35,934 bases of DNA from Acidobacteriota bacterium (GTDB lineage: Bacteria; Acidobacteriota; Vicinamibacteria; Vicinamibacterales; UBA2999), in contig JACPTI010000064.1 of assembly GCA_016192845.1 (NCBI GenBank), forward strand, positions 73,601 through 109,534, given 5' to 3'. The notes below the pieces were generated by a model, which made no database searches, was not told the DNA's origin, and saw only the letters and a list, made by a program, of their open reading frames with translations. The translations under genes and the position numbers were made by a program. Of this stretch, positions 24,693-33,424 are shown piece after piece. Each line of letters begins with the position of its first letter. The first letter of the stretch is position 1.

Positions 24693-24698
24693 TTTATA
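24693..24698 (-). promoter_or_regulatory. -10 box placed for a leaderless tldD transcript
   Basis: Minus-strand TATAAA ends 7 bases before the tldD ATG, so transcription would start at or beside the start codon. No clear -35 is seen; the upstream bases belong to a GC-rich repeat. Confidence 0.4.
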
Positions 24699-24702
24699 CA
24701 CC

Positions 24703-24750
24703 GGAGGCCTCGGGCGCGTGAGGCCGGAAAGGGGCCTGAGGCCTGGGCCC
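24703..24750. repeat. GGCCTGAGGCC-type repeat between mdh and tldD
   Basis: GGAGGCCTCGGGC, GTGAGGCC and GGGGCCTGAGGCCTGGGCCCC make a cluster of overlapping palindromes in the 66-bp gap, able to fold as a strong hairpin that could separate mdh from tldD transcription. Confidence 0.65.
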
Positions 24751-24751
24751 C

Positions 24752-25678
24752 CTACATGCCGATGACGTCGACGAGCTCCTTGACGGCCGCCGCCGACTTC
24801 TTGAGCGCCGCGTCCTCCTCCGGCGTCAGCGTGATCTGGAAGATCTCCTCGACGCCGCGCGCGCCGAGCTTCACCGGCACCCCGACGAACAGATCGCGAA
24901 TCCCGTACTCCCCCTGCAGGAACACGGAGCACGGCAGGATCTTCTTCTTGTCGAGCAAGATCGCCTCGACCATCTCGGCCACCGCCGCCCCTGGCGCGTA
25001 CCAGGCGCTCGTCCCGACCAGTTTCGTGATTTCTGCACCGCCGTTGGCCGTGCGCGTCGCAATCGCCTCGATCCGGTCCTTCGGCAGCAGCTCCGTGATC
25101 GGCACCCCGGCGACCGTGGAATAGCGCGCCAGCGGCACCATCGTGTCGCCGTGGCCGCCGAGCACGAACGAGTGGATGTTCTCCACCGACACGTTCAGCT
25201 CCATCGCGATGAACGTGCTCATGCGGGCCGAATCGAGGACGCCCGCCATGCCGATCACCCGCTCGCGCGGGAACGTCGTCAGGCGGTAGAGCGCCTGCGC
25301 CATCGCGTCGAGTGGGTTCGCCACCGGGATCATGATGCTCTTGGGGCAGTGCTCGACGACCTTCGGCGCGATGCTCTTCATGATTTCAAAATTGTCACGC
25401 ACGAGATCGTCGCGGCTCATGCCCGGTTTGCGTGGCTTGCCCGACGTGATCACGACGATGTCGGAGCCGGTGGCGGCGCTCCAGTCGTTGCCGCCGATGA
25501 TGCGCGTGTCGGATCCCAGAATCGGACACGTCTCGTACATGTCGAGCGCGACGCCGCTCGCCTTCTGGTCGGCGATGTCGATGAGCACGACATCGGCCAG
25601 CTCCTTCTCCGCGATCGCGCGCGCAACGGTCGCGCCGACGTTGCCGGCACCGCCGACGATGGTGACTTTTCGTTTCAT
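24752..25678 (-). CDS. mdh: Malate dehydrogenase (LDH-like type)
   Basis: Oxidises malate to oxaloacetate with NAD in the TCA cycle. The 308-residue product starts [20 protein letters not shown]; the Rossmann glycine loop is residues 9-15 and Asp35 at the end of beta-2 indicates NAD preference. The substrate loop [17 protein letters not shown] has Arg at the position that distinguishes malate from lactate dehydrogenases. IPVANPLD (Asn121), GVLDSAR and the catalytic His176 in GGHGDTMVP complete the active site. The upstream Met at 25711 is rejected because the protein would gain a non-conserved extension. It is divergent from serA, with a 267-bp shared regulatory gap. Confidence 0.95.
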   Translation of the reverse strand: MKRKVTIVGGAGNVGATVARAIAEKELADVVLIDIADQKASGVALDMYETCPILGSDTRIIGGNDWSAATGSDIVVITSGKPRKPGMSRDDLVRDNFEIMKSIAPKVVEHCPKSIMIPVANPLDAMAQALYRLTTFPRERVIGMAGVLDSARMSTFIAMELNVSVENIHSFVLGGHGDTMVPLARYSTVAGVPITELLPKDRIEAIATRTANGGAEITKLVGTSAWYAPGAAVAEMVEAILLDKKKILPCSVFLQGEYGIRDLFVGVPVKLGARGVEEIFQITLTPEEDAALKKSAAAVKELVDVIGM

Positions 25679-25835
25679 TCGCGTCCTGCCGTTTAGGGCG
25701 ATATCCCGCATACGCGGCGCGGGTTACGCACAGTTTCTGTTGAAAACTCTGTTGAAAAGAGGCGACCGCGCGCGCCAATTCCGCGCGAATCCGAAGATTT
25801 TAGCGGTTTGCACCATTCTAGTGCGACCATCGCAG

Positions 25836-25841
25836 ATTATA
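25836..25841 (-). promoter_or_regulatory. Candidate -10 box of mdh
   Basis: Minus-strand TATAAT in an AT-richer part of the mdh-serA gap. It would give mdh a leader of about 150 nt; no folded regulatory RNA was recognised there. The -35 is not clear. Confidence 0.4.
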
Positions 25842-25854
25842 CTTTCTGGTATTC

Positions 25855-25921
25855 GTGATGTGCGATTCGTGATTCGTGATTTCAATCGCGTAATTCCAAA
25901 TCGCCAATCACACATCACTAA
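25855..25921. repeat. Inverted repeat of GTGATTC-type words in the mdh-serA gap
   Basis: The left arm GTGATGTGCGATTCGTGATT with an extra CGTGATT unit is mirrored by AAATCGCCAATCACACATCAC on the right. The arms are built from 7-bp GTGATTC-type words, like the arrays elsewhere, but here lie between divergent genes rather than at a gene end. Confidence 0.75.
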
Positions 25922-25945
25922 TCATAAATTTCCCAGGCCACGCCA

Positions 25946-27523
25946 TTGAAAATCGTCGTTGCCGACGACCTGCCCGCGTCTGCGCTCGATCTGCTGCGCG
26001 CGGAAGGATGGGAGGTCGATGCCCGTACCGGGCGAACACCCGACCAGCTCGCCGGTGATCTCGCGGACGCGGAGGCGCTCGTCGTCCGCAGCGCGACCAA
26101 GGTCACTGCGCCACTCATCGGCGCCGCACCGCGCCTGCGCGTCATCGCCCGCGCCGGCACCGGCGTCGACAACGTCGACGTCGCCGCCGCCAGCGCGCGC
26201 GGCATCGTCGTCATGAACGCGCCCGGCGCGAACAGCATCAGCGTGGCGGAGCTCGCCGTCGGCCTGATGCTCGCGCTGGCGCGCCACGTGCCCGCCGCCG
26301 ACGCGGCGATGAAGCAGGGCAAGTGGGAGAAAAAGAAGTTCCTCGGCGAGGAGCTGCGCGACAAGACGCTGGGGATCGCCGGGCTGGGACGGATCGGGCA
26401 GGAGGTCGCCCGCCGCGCCGCCGCCTTCGGCATGCGGATCATTGCCCACGATCCGTTCATTTCCGAGCAGGTGGCGGCCGACCTTGGGGTTCAGCTTGTC
26501 TCGCTCGACGATCTCTTCGCGCGCGCCGACTACGTGTCGCTGCACATGCCGTCCAATGAGAAGACACGCAAGCTCATCAACGCCGACCGGCTGGCGCGCG
26601 CGCGAAAAGGGATACGCATCATCAACACGGCCCGGGGCGATCTGATTGATGAAGCCGCACTTGCGGCCGCAGTCGAATCCGGACACGTGGCTGGCGCCGC
26701 CCTCGACGTCTTCGAGACCGAGCCGCCGGCCGATCCGCGCCTGCAGAAGCTGCCGCAGGTCGTGGCGACGCCGCATATCGCGGCATCCACCCGTGAGGGG
26801 CAGGAGCTCGTGGGTGTGGAAACGGCGTCCGCGCTCCGCGATTTCCTGAAAGACGGGATCATCCGCAACGCCGTCAATTTTCCGTCGGTGGCCGCCGAGG
26901 AGTTCCTTCGCCTGCGGCCGTTCCTCGAGCTCGGCCAACGGCTCGGCCTCTTCGTCGCGCAGATGAACGACAGCCGGGCGCACGCGCTCGGCGTCCGTTA
27001 CTACGGTGAGCTGGCCGAGGGGCGCAATGACATGATCGTCGACGCGATCCTCGTCGGCCTCTTCAAGCCGATTCTCGAGGATGGCGTCACACCGGTCAAC
27101 GCGCGCCAGATTGCGGCGGACCGCGGCATCGAGATCATCGAGTCGCGCAGCAGCCGGCCGCGCAATTACACGAACCTGATCTCGGTCAAGCTCCATACCA
27201 GCGAGGGCGAACGCTGGGTGGAAGGCGCGGTCTTCGAGCGGACGTCGCCCCGGCTGGTGCTCCTCGACGGCATCGGCATCGAGGCGCCGCTCGAAGGGAC
27301 GATGATCGTGATCCGGAACCACGATCAGCCCGGAGTCGTCGGCGAGATCGGGACGATCCTGGGACGGCACGGCGTCAACATCGCCAACTTCGCCCTCGGC
27401 CGCGAGGGCAGGAATGCGGTCGGCGTCGTGATCGTCGACGAGGTGGCGCCAATTCCGGCCGTCGTGCTGGAGGATCTCCGGAAGGTGCAGGCGATCCGCG
27501 AGGCCCGGATTGTCAGGGTATAA
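25946..27523 (+). CDS. serA: D-3-phosphoglycerate dehydrogenase
   Basis: First enzyme of serine synthesis, oxidising 3-phosphoglycerate with NAD. The 525-residue product is the long bacterial/animal type: catalytic domain with ARAGTGVDNVDV and NAPGANSISVAELAVGL, NAD fold GLGRIGQEVARR (from residue 146), catalytic Arg230 (NTARG), Glu259 (FETEPP) and His277 (TPHIAAST). An ASB domain (about 320-445) and a C-terminal ACT domain (MIVIRNHDQPGVVGEIG to the end) follow, the latter usually sensing serine. The start is a TTG (25946) giving MKIVVADDLP; no strong ribosome site is seen. It is alone in its transcription direction here. Confidence 0.96.
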   Translation: MKIVVADDLPASALDLLRAEGWEVDARTGRTPDQLAGDLADAEALVVRSATKVTAPLIGAAPRLRVIARAGTGVDNVDVAAASARGIVVMNAPGANSISVAELAVGLMLALARHVPAADAAMKQGKWEKKKFLGEELRDKTLGIAGLGRIGQEVARRAAAFGMRIIAHDPFISEQVAADLGVQLVSLDDLFARADYVSLHMPSNEKTRKLINADRLARARKGIRIINTARGDLIDEAALAAAVESGHVAGAALDVFETEPPADPRLQKLPQVVATPHIAASTREGQELVGVETASALRDFLKDGIIRNAVNFPSVAAEEFLRLRPFLELGQRLGLFVAQMNDSRAHALGVRYYGELAEGRNDMIVDAILVGLFKPILEDGVTPVNARQIAADRGIEIIESRSSRPRNYTNLISVKLHTSEGERWVEGAVFERTSPRLVLLDGIGIEAPLEGTMIVIRNHDQPGVVGEIGTILGRHGVNIANFALGREGRNAVGVVIVDEVAPIPAVVLEDLRKVQAIREARIVRV

Positions 27524-27529
27524 ACCGAC

Positions 27530-27602
27530 AATTCCCAAATCCCAACTTCCCACTCCCAAATCCGCAGAAACGGGCTACAGAGGCACAGAGACACAGAGGA
27601 TT
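27530..27602. repeat. AATTCCCAA-type words followed by CACAGAG array
   Basis: Downstream of serA, AATTCCCAAATCCCAACTTCCCA-type words give way to ACAGAGGCACAGAG, ACACAGAGGATTTT. The ACAGAGGCACAGAG motif is a word I associate with dispersed intergenic repeats in several bacterial phyla. No gene is present before 27697. Confidence 0.6.
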
Positions 27603-27696
27603 TTGGGTTGTTCGTGTCTCCTGGCCCGTCTCCGAACTTGCCGTGTGGAAGCCCGGAAACCCGCCATATAATCCGTCCGTTCGCTTCTAATCTGCC

Positions 27697-28320
27697 GTGT
27701 CGCTCACGCCCGGCGTACGGATTGGCGCGTACGAGATTCTCGCCCTCATTGGCGCGGGCGGGATGGGTGAGGTGTACCGCGCCCGCGACACCCGGCTGCA
27801 GCGGGATGTCGCGATCAAGGTGCTTCCGGCCGCGGTCGCCGCTGATCCGGAGCGGCTCCACCGGTTCGAGCAGGAAGCGCGTGCGGCTGCGGCGCTCAAT
27901 CACCCAAACATCCTCGCCGTGTACGACGTCGGCCAGCATGATGGGTCACCCTATATCGTCTCCGAATTGTTGGAAGGCGACACGTTGCGCGAGCAGCTGA
28001 TCGGCGGCGCGCTGCCCGTGCGCAAAGCGGTGGAGTTCGCCGTGCAGATTGCCCACGGCCTCGCCGCTGCCCACGATAAGGGGATTGTCCATCGCGCCCG
28101 GTTGACGCCGGACACACACGCGCTGGAGGCCGGCGCGCCGGTGCCCCTCTTTCCGACGCGGCTCGCCACTGGCGCCAATATTGCGGCTGCCGGCCTTCTG
28201 GCTCGGGCGCAGTATGCTGTCGCAGCCGACGGCCGGTTTCTGATGAACGTCGCTGTCGACGAGGCGCTCACGTCGCCGATCACGATCGTTCTGAACTGGC
28301 CCGCCAGATTGCCGCGCTAA
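27697..28320 (+). pseudogene. Serine/threonine kinase with in-frame internal deletion
   Basis: The frame opens as a normal kinase ([70 protein letters not shown]) and reaches [10 protein letters not shown]. It then jumps, still in frame, to propeller C-terminal sequence ([47 protein letters not shown], stop). The catalytic Asp, the DFG, the membrane span and most blades are gone, so it cannot be an active kinase. A TATAAT at 27667-27672 and a GTG start remain, so a 207-residue hybrid could still be made. Confidence 0.85.
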
Positions 28321-28335
28321 ACACCAGGCGTACTT

Positions 28336-28374
28336 CGAACTTACTTTCTACTTTCGACTTTCCACTTTCCACTT
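28336..28374. repeat. ACTTTCC-type tandem array upstream of the toxin-antitoxin pair
   Basis: CGAACTTACTTTCTACTTTCGACTTTCCACTTTCCACTT words of 7-8 bp follow the kinase remnant and precede the antitoxin promoter. Confidence 0.75.
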
Positions 28375-28378
28375 GGCA

Positions 28379-28413
28379 TTGACCACCCCCGACTGGTCAT
28401 CTAGACTGGTCAC
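28379..28413 (+). promoter_or_regulatory. Promoter and TGGTCA operators of the toxin-antitoxin operon
   Basis: TTGACC (28379-28384), 17 bp and TAGACT (28402-28407) form a good promoter whose start point coincides with ATG 28414, so the mRNA would be leaderless. TGACCA (28380-28385) is mirrored by TGGTCA (28394-28399), and a second TGGTCA (28407-28412) repeats at 13 bp, typical of antitoxin self-regulation. Confidence 0.6.
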
Positions 28414-28686
28414 ATGGGCGACCGCCCGATTCCCGCCGCCGAGTTCAAGGCCAAGTGCCTGGCGCTCATCGATCGCGTCCGGGAGCGCGGCGAGCCGATC
28501 ACCATCACGAAGCGAGGACGCGTCGTGGCGCGTCTCGTACCCGCAGGTGATGAGGACGAAAAGCCCTGGCTGCGCGTCCGCGGCACGGTGACGAAGTACG
28601 AACGTCCGTTCGAGCCGGCGATCGACGAATCGGACATCGAGGCACTCAAGCCCCTGCCTCGCAAGCCGAAGCGATCGAGGCGCTAA
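28414..28686 (+). CDS. Phd/YefM-family antitoxin
   Basis: A 90-residue antitoxin beginning MGDRPIPAAEFKAKCLALIDRVRERGEPITITKRGRVVARLVPA, the Phd/YefM DNA-binding fold, with a disordered C-terminal part (DESDIEALKPLPRKPKRSRR) that would wrap the toxin. It directly precedes the PIN toxin with a 1-base gap. The promoter carries TGGTCA repeats where it and the toxin probably bind to repress the operon. No Shine-Dalgarno precedes the ATG. Confidence 0.9.
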   Translation: MGDRPIPAAEFKAKCLALIDRVRERGEPITITKRGRVVARLVPAGDEDEKPWLRVRGTVTKYERPFEPAIDESDIEALKPLPRKPKRSRR

Positions 28687-28687
28687 C

Positions 28688-29140
28688 GTGGACGACGCGC
28701 CTCTCCTCGACACCCACGCCTGGGTGTGGTGGACAGGCCGTGCCGAACGCCTGCACGCACAAGAGGTAGCCGCGCTCGACGCTTTGCCGGTTGACGAGCG
28801 CCCGTATCTGTGCGACATCAGCCTGTGGGAAGTCGCCACACTGGTGATGCGCGATCGACTCTCGCTGACGTCGCCGCTGGACGAGTGGCTCGGCCACGCC
28901 GCCCATCCACGCAGCGTCAGAATCCTGTCGATCACGCCTGAAATTGCCGCTGAAATTGCGCGACTGCCGAGCACGCTCCATCGCGACCCGGCCGACCGGA
29001 TCATCGTCGCGACGTGTCGAGTGATGAACCTGCCGCTGCTGACAAGGGATCGGCGCATCCTCCGGTCCCGACTGGTGAGACGGTGGAGGCCGCTCCGGCT
29101 CGAAAGACGCTCCGGACCACACGCACCCAGGTCCGGCTGA
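28688..29140 (+). CDS. PIN-domain ribonuclease toxin (VapC-like)
   Basis: A PIN nuclease toxin starting from GTG at 28688. The acidic residues are Asp in LLDTHAWVWW, Glu in SLWEVATL, Asp in HRDPADRIIVAT and Asp in LLTRDRRIL, a normal set for Mg-dependent RNA cleavage. Typical family members end soon after LLTRDRRIL; here about 25 extra residues follow (LVRRWRPLRLERRSGPHAPRSG). The stop codon TGA lies inside a REP-like palindrome (29131-29148), so the tail appears to be changed by that repeat. Pairs with the Phd-type antitoxin upstream. Confidence 0.88.
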   Translation: MDDAPLLDTHAWVWWTGRAERLHAQEVAALDALPVDERPYLCDISLWEVATLVMRDRLSLTSPLDEWLGHAAHPRSVRILSITPEIAAEIARLPSTLHRDPADRIIVATCRVMNLPLLTRDRRILRSRLVRRWRPLRLERRSGPHAPRSG

Positions 29141-29157
29141 AGCCGGACGCTACGTAC
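29131..29157 (+). repeat. REP-like palindrome, copy A
   Basis: GTCCGGCTGAAGCCGGAC, a perfect 8-bp stem with a 2-nt loop, followed by GCTACGTAC. It lies between the convergent PIN toxin and PilP-like genes and supplies the toxin stop codon. Copies B (29795) and C (30493) share the same core and orientation. Confidence 0.8.
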
Positions 29158-29163
29158 TGCGCG

Positions 29164-29682
29164 CTACTTGAACGTGAGGCGTCGTGGTGCGCCGTCGCCG
29201 AGGGGCACGAGCTCGACCGCCTCGTTCTCGATGCGGGCGACGCGGTAGTAGCCGAGGATCTCGTCCCCTTCCCTAACCAGCAGGACGCCCTGCGGCGAGC
29301 TCAGAACGGCGGTACGCTCGATACGGCCGTCGACCCGATCCTCTGCAATTCCCGACAGCGAGACGACGGGCGCCGGGGGCGCGGTGTCGATCGGTTCCAC
29401 GGGTGCCTCGGCGACCGGCCGCTCGCGGACGACCATCGGCGCCCGTCTCGGCGCAAAGCGAAACGGGTCGCGCGCCGGCTCGGTGTACCCGCGCTCGGCA
29501 CGCAGCCGCGCCTGCAGCCGCATCGCCTGCTGCTCGATGTCGGATGCCGTGCCGGAGGCGGGCGCCGGCTGCGGACGCGACGGCGCCTCCGTCTGGACGG
29601 GCGCGTTCGACGGTGACGCCGAGGCCAGCCACCCGGCCAGCACCGTGGCGCCCGACACTGCCGCGTACGACTTCCAGGTCAT
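29164..29682 (-). CDS. PilP/GspC-like membrane-anchored protein
   Basis: A 172-residue protein with a hydrophobic N-terminus (MTWKSYAAVSGATVLAGWLASASP) acting as signal or anchor, a Pro/Ala-rich linker, then RDPFRFAPRR and a compact domain VVSLSGIAEDRVDGRIERTAVLSSPQGVLLVREGDEILGYYRVARIENEAVELV. The DPF motif followed by LSGI, VREGDxIxGYxVxxI is the layout of PilP and GspC/HR domains of type IV pilus and type II secretion systems, where they link inner and outer membrane parts. No other pilus or secretion gene is in the window, so the role is inferred from shape only. Confidence 0.65.
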   Translation of the reverse strand: MTWKSYAAVSGATVLAGWLASASPSNAPVQTEAPSRPQPAPASGTASDIEQQAMRLQARLRAERGYTEPARDPFRFAPRRAPMVVRERPVAEAPVEPIDTAPPAPVVSLSGIAEDRVDGRIERTAVLSSPQGVLLVREGDEILGYYRVARIENEAVELVPLGDGAPRRLTFK

Positions 29683-29766
29683 CAGAAATCCGGCCCTATT
29701 CTATCATCTCGGCCTTTCTGCGGCGCCTGAACAGTCCGCGCCGCGTCGTTCGTACTTCTAACTTCC

Positions 29767-29907
29767 CGTTTCTCGTTCGTGTTCACGTTCGATGGTCCGG
29801 CTAAAGCCGGACGCCACGTACGACGTACGTAGTGTCCGCCTTCAGACGGACCCGGAACAGCGAACCCCGAACGTAGAATCGAACATCGAACACGAACCGA
29901 GAAGTGA
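29767..29907. repeat. Nested inverted repeat containing REP-like copy B
   Basis: Outer arms TTCTCGTTCGTGTTC...GTTCGAT (from about 29770) and ATCGAACATCGAACACGAACCGAGAA (to about 29904) mirror each other. Inside lie two hairpins: GTCCGGCTAAAGCCGGAC (29795-29812) and GTCCGCCTTCAGACGGAC (29834-29851), separated by CCACGTACGACGTACGTAG. The paired-hairpin layout recalls REP doublets. It occupies most of the 272-bp gap between the divergent PilP-like and kdsB genes. Confidence 0.8.
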
Positions 29908-29943
29908 GAAGCCGAGAAGTGTGAACGACGTGTTCGCGTATGT

Positions 29944-29949
29944 TATGAT
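29944..29949 (+). promoter_or_regulatory. -10 box placed for a leaderless kdsB transcript
   Basis: TATGAT ends 5 bases before the kdsB GTG; no Shine-Dalgarno is present. A weak GTGAAC (29921-29926) could act as -35 with 17 bp spacing. Confidence 0.35.
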
Positions 29950-29954
29950 TCGTC

Positions 29955-30752
29955 GTGCACCCCGTAACGTTCCGAAATCCTTTCGAACGAACGGCACAGT
30001 CGCTGCACACCGTCGTCGTCATCCCCGCCCGCTATCACTCGACCCGCTGTCCCGAAAAGATTCTCGCCGATATCGGCGGCCGTCCGATGATCGAGCACGT
30101 CTACCGGCGCGCGGCGGCGGCACCCGGGATGGATGCCGTCATCGTCGCGACCGACGACGAGCGAATCGCGTCGGCGGTCGAGACGTTCGGCGGCGTCGTG
30201 CGGATGACGAGGCCGACCCATCGCACCGGAACGGACCGGATTGCGGAGGTCGCCGCCGACCTGGCGTGCGACATCGTCGTCAACGTGCAGGGCGACCTGC
30301 CGCTCATCGAGCCCGACGTGATTGCGCAGGCGGTCGCCCCGCTCGATCGCGATCCGGACCTCCAGATGTCAACCGTCCGGCGCCGCATCGGCGACCAGGC
30401 CGACCTGAACAACCCGAACGTCGTGAAGGTGGTCGTCGATCGGCACGGCAACGCGCTCTACTTCTCGCGCTCGCCGATTCCCTTCTTTCGGGGTCCGGCT
30501 GAAGCCGGACACTACGTACACGGTATGTACAAGCATCTCGGCCTGTACGCCTATCGGCGACCGTTTCTCCTGACGTTGACCTCTCTTCCCCGGACGCCGC
30601 TGGAAATCGCGGAGTCGCTCGAGCAGTTGCGCGCGCTCGAGCACGGGTTCCGGATCGCCACGGTGGAAACGCAGTACGACTCGATCGAAGTGGACACCCC
30701 TGACGATCTCGAACGCGTGCGGCGGCACCTGGCCGTGGGCACGAGCGCGTGA
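29955..30752 (+). CDS. kdsB: CMP-Kdo synthetase (3-deoxy-manno-octulosonate cytidylyltransferase)
   Basis: Activates Kdo with CTP to CMP-Kdo for lipid A/LPS inner core. The 265-residue product carries [34 protein letters not shown] (nucleotide loop), [35 protein letters not shown] and a C-terminal [17 protein letters not shown]. The GTG at 29955 adds a non-conserved N-terminal 18 residues, but no ATG or GTG lies closer to the conserved start. Residues about 180-190 ([11 protein letters not shown]) are encoded by a REP-like palindrome (copy C) lying in frame where homologues have an unrelated, variable loop before [11 protein letters not shown]. Stop is 6 bp before the first possible start of pyrG. 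Confidence 0.93.
   Translation: MHPVTFRNPFERTAQSLHTVVVIPARYHSTRCPEKILADIGGRPMIEHVYRRAAAAPGMDAVIVATDDERIASAVETFGGVVRMTRPTHRTGTDRIAEVAADLACDIVVNVQGDLPLIEPDVIAQAVAPLDRDPDLQMSTVRRRIGDQADLNNPNVVKVVVDRHGNALYFSRSPIPFFRGPAEAGHYVHGMYKHLGLYAYRRPFLLTLTSLPRTPLEIAESLEQLRALEHGFRIATVETQYDSIEVDTPDDLERVRRHLAVGTSA
30492..30530 (+). repeat. REP-like palindrome, copy C, inside kdsB
   Basis: GTCCGGCTGAAGCCGGAC (30493-30510) followed by ACTACGTACACGGTATGTAC, same core and orientation as copy A. It is translated in frame as [13 protein letters not shown] in kdsB. Confidence 0.8.
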
Positions 30753-30827
30753 GGCGGGATGATGCAGCGACCTGATGAGTACCCCACCGCGCCGGTTGGC
30801 GCGGCGGGGGCCCCGCAAGGACGGCCA

Positions 30828-32444
<1,617 letters not shown>

Positions 32445-32465
<21 letters not shown>

Positions 32466-32554
32466 GCAGTCGGCAGTCGGCAGTCGGCAGTCGGCAGTCG
32501 GCGTGGTGGCGTCACTACCCACTACCCACTACCTACTGCCGACTGCCTACTGCC
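32445..32554. repeat. Mirrored 7-bp tandem arrays at the pyrG-kdsA junction
   Basis: Left arm (32445-32500): three GCAGTAG then five GCAGTCG units. Right arm (32513-32554): three CACTACC, then TACTGCC, GACTGCC, TACTGCC. The arms are near-complementary and can form a long stem. The pyrG stop (32463-32465) is in the third left unit, and the right arm runs straight into the kdsA TATAAT box. Confidence 0.92.
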
Positions 32555-32557
32555 TAC

Positions 32558-32563
32558 TATAAT
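32558..32563 (+). promoter_or_regulatory. Consensus -10 box of kdsA, leaderless arrangement
   Basis: A perfect TATAAT ends 6 bases before the kdsA GTG, with no ribosome binding site between. The -35 position falls in the tandem array and matches poorly. Confidence 0.5.
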
Positions 32564-32569
32564 TGCGGC

Positions 32570-33424
32570 GTGACTCCCGTCCAGATCGGCCCGCTGGCGG
32601 TCGGCGGCGGGCAGCCGCTCGTCTTCATCGCGGGACCCTGCGTCATCGAGAGCCGCGAGCACGTCGTCGAGCTGGCGCTCGCCATCCGCGAGATCGCGCG
32701 CCGCGCCGGTGCGCCGGTGATCTTCAAGGCCTCGTTCGACAAGGCGAACCGGACCTCGCGCACCTCGTACCGCGGCCCTGGCCTCGACGCCGGACTCGAG
32801 GCGCTGGCGGACGTGCGCGCCCGGACGGGCCTGCCGATCCTCACCGACATTCACGAACCGTCGCAGGCCGCGCCCGCCGCCGCCGTCGTCGACGTGCTGC
32901 AGATCCCGGCGTTTCTCTGCCGGCAGACCGATCTGCTCGTGGCCGCCGCGCGCACCGGCAAGGCCGTGAACATCAAGAAGGGACAGTTCCTCGCGCCCGC
33001 CGACATGCGTCATGCGGTCGACAAGGTGACCGCGGAAGGCAATCGATCCGTGCTGTTGACCGAGCGCGGCACGAGCTTTGGCTATCGCGACCTCGTCGTC
33101 GACATGCGCGCGCTGCCCATGCTCCGCGAGCTCGGGTATCCGGTGGTGTTCGACGTGACGCACAGCCTGCAGCAGCCGGGAGCCGGCGACGGCGTCACGA
33201 CGGGACTGGCGCAGTACATCGAGCCGCTCGCCTCGGCGGGCGTGGCGGCGGGGACCGATGCGGTGTTCCTGGAGGTCCACGACGAGCCGTCGCGCGCGAA
33301 AAGCGACGCCGCCAACGCGCTCCGCCTGGATCGCCTCGAGGCGCTCATCCTCCGGCTGACGCGGATCGACGCGGCCGCGCGCGACAGCGTCACGGCCGCG
33401 GCGGTGTCTGGAGGACAGGCGTGA
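32570..33424 (+). CDS. kdsA: Kdo-8-phosphate synthase, metal-dependent type
   Basis: Condenses arabinose-5-phosphate and phosphoenolpyruvate to Kdo-8-phosphate in LPS core synthesis. The 284-residue TIM-barrel protein has FIAGPCVIES near the N-terminus; the Cys in GPC is the metal ligand of metal-dependent enzymes (Aquifex type), where E. coli has Asn. Other hallmarks are FKASFDKANRTS, LTDIHEP, QIPAFLCRQTDLL, NIKKGQFLAP, DVTHSLQQPG and EVHDEPSRAKSDAANAL, supplying the remaining His, Glu and Asp ligands. The GTG start lies 6 bases after TATAAT. The stop overlaps the start of kdsD (GTGA). Confidence 0.96.
   Translation: MTPVQIGPLAVGGGQPLVFIAGPCVIESREHVVELALAIREIARRAGAPVIFKASFDKANRTSRTSYRGPGLDAGLEALADVRARTGLPILTDIHEPSQAAPAAAVVDVLQIPAFLCRQTDLLVAAARTGKAVNIKKGQFLAPADMRHAVDKVTAEGNRSVLLTERGTSFGYRDLVVDMRALPMLRELGYPVVFDVTHSLQQPGAGDGVTTGLAQYIEPLASAGVAAGTDAVFLEVHDEPSRAKSDAANALRLDRLEALILRLTRIDAAARDSVTAAAVSGGQA

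Noticed and set aside
25679..25835. Riboswitch in the long mdh leader
   Set aside because: No conserved riboswitch core was recognised and the -10 assignment is itself uncertain.
25922..27559. 545-residue open frame antisense to serA
   Set aside because: High GC makes long antisense frames common; the sense strand encodes all SerA motifs and the antisense protein is Arg/Asp/His-rich without recognisable domains.
29131..30530. Insertion sequence ends
   Set aside because: The palindromes are short, isolated and in the same orientation, with no transposase between them; a REP-like family fits better.
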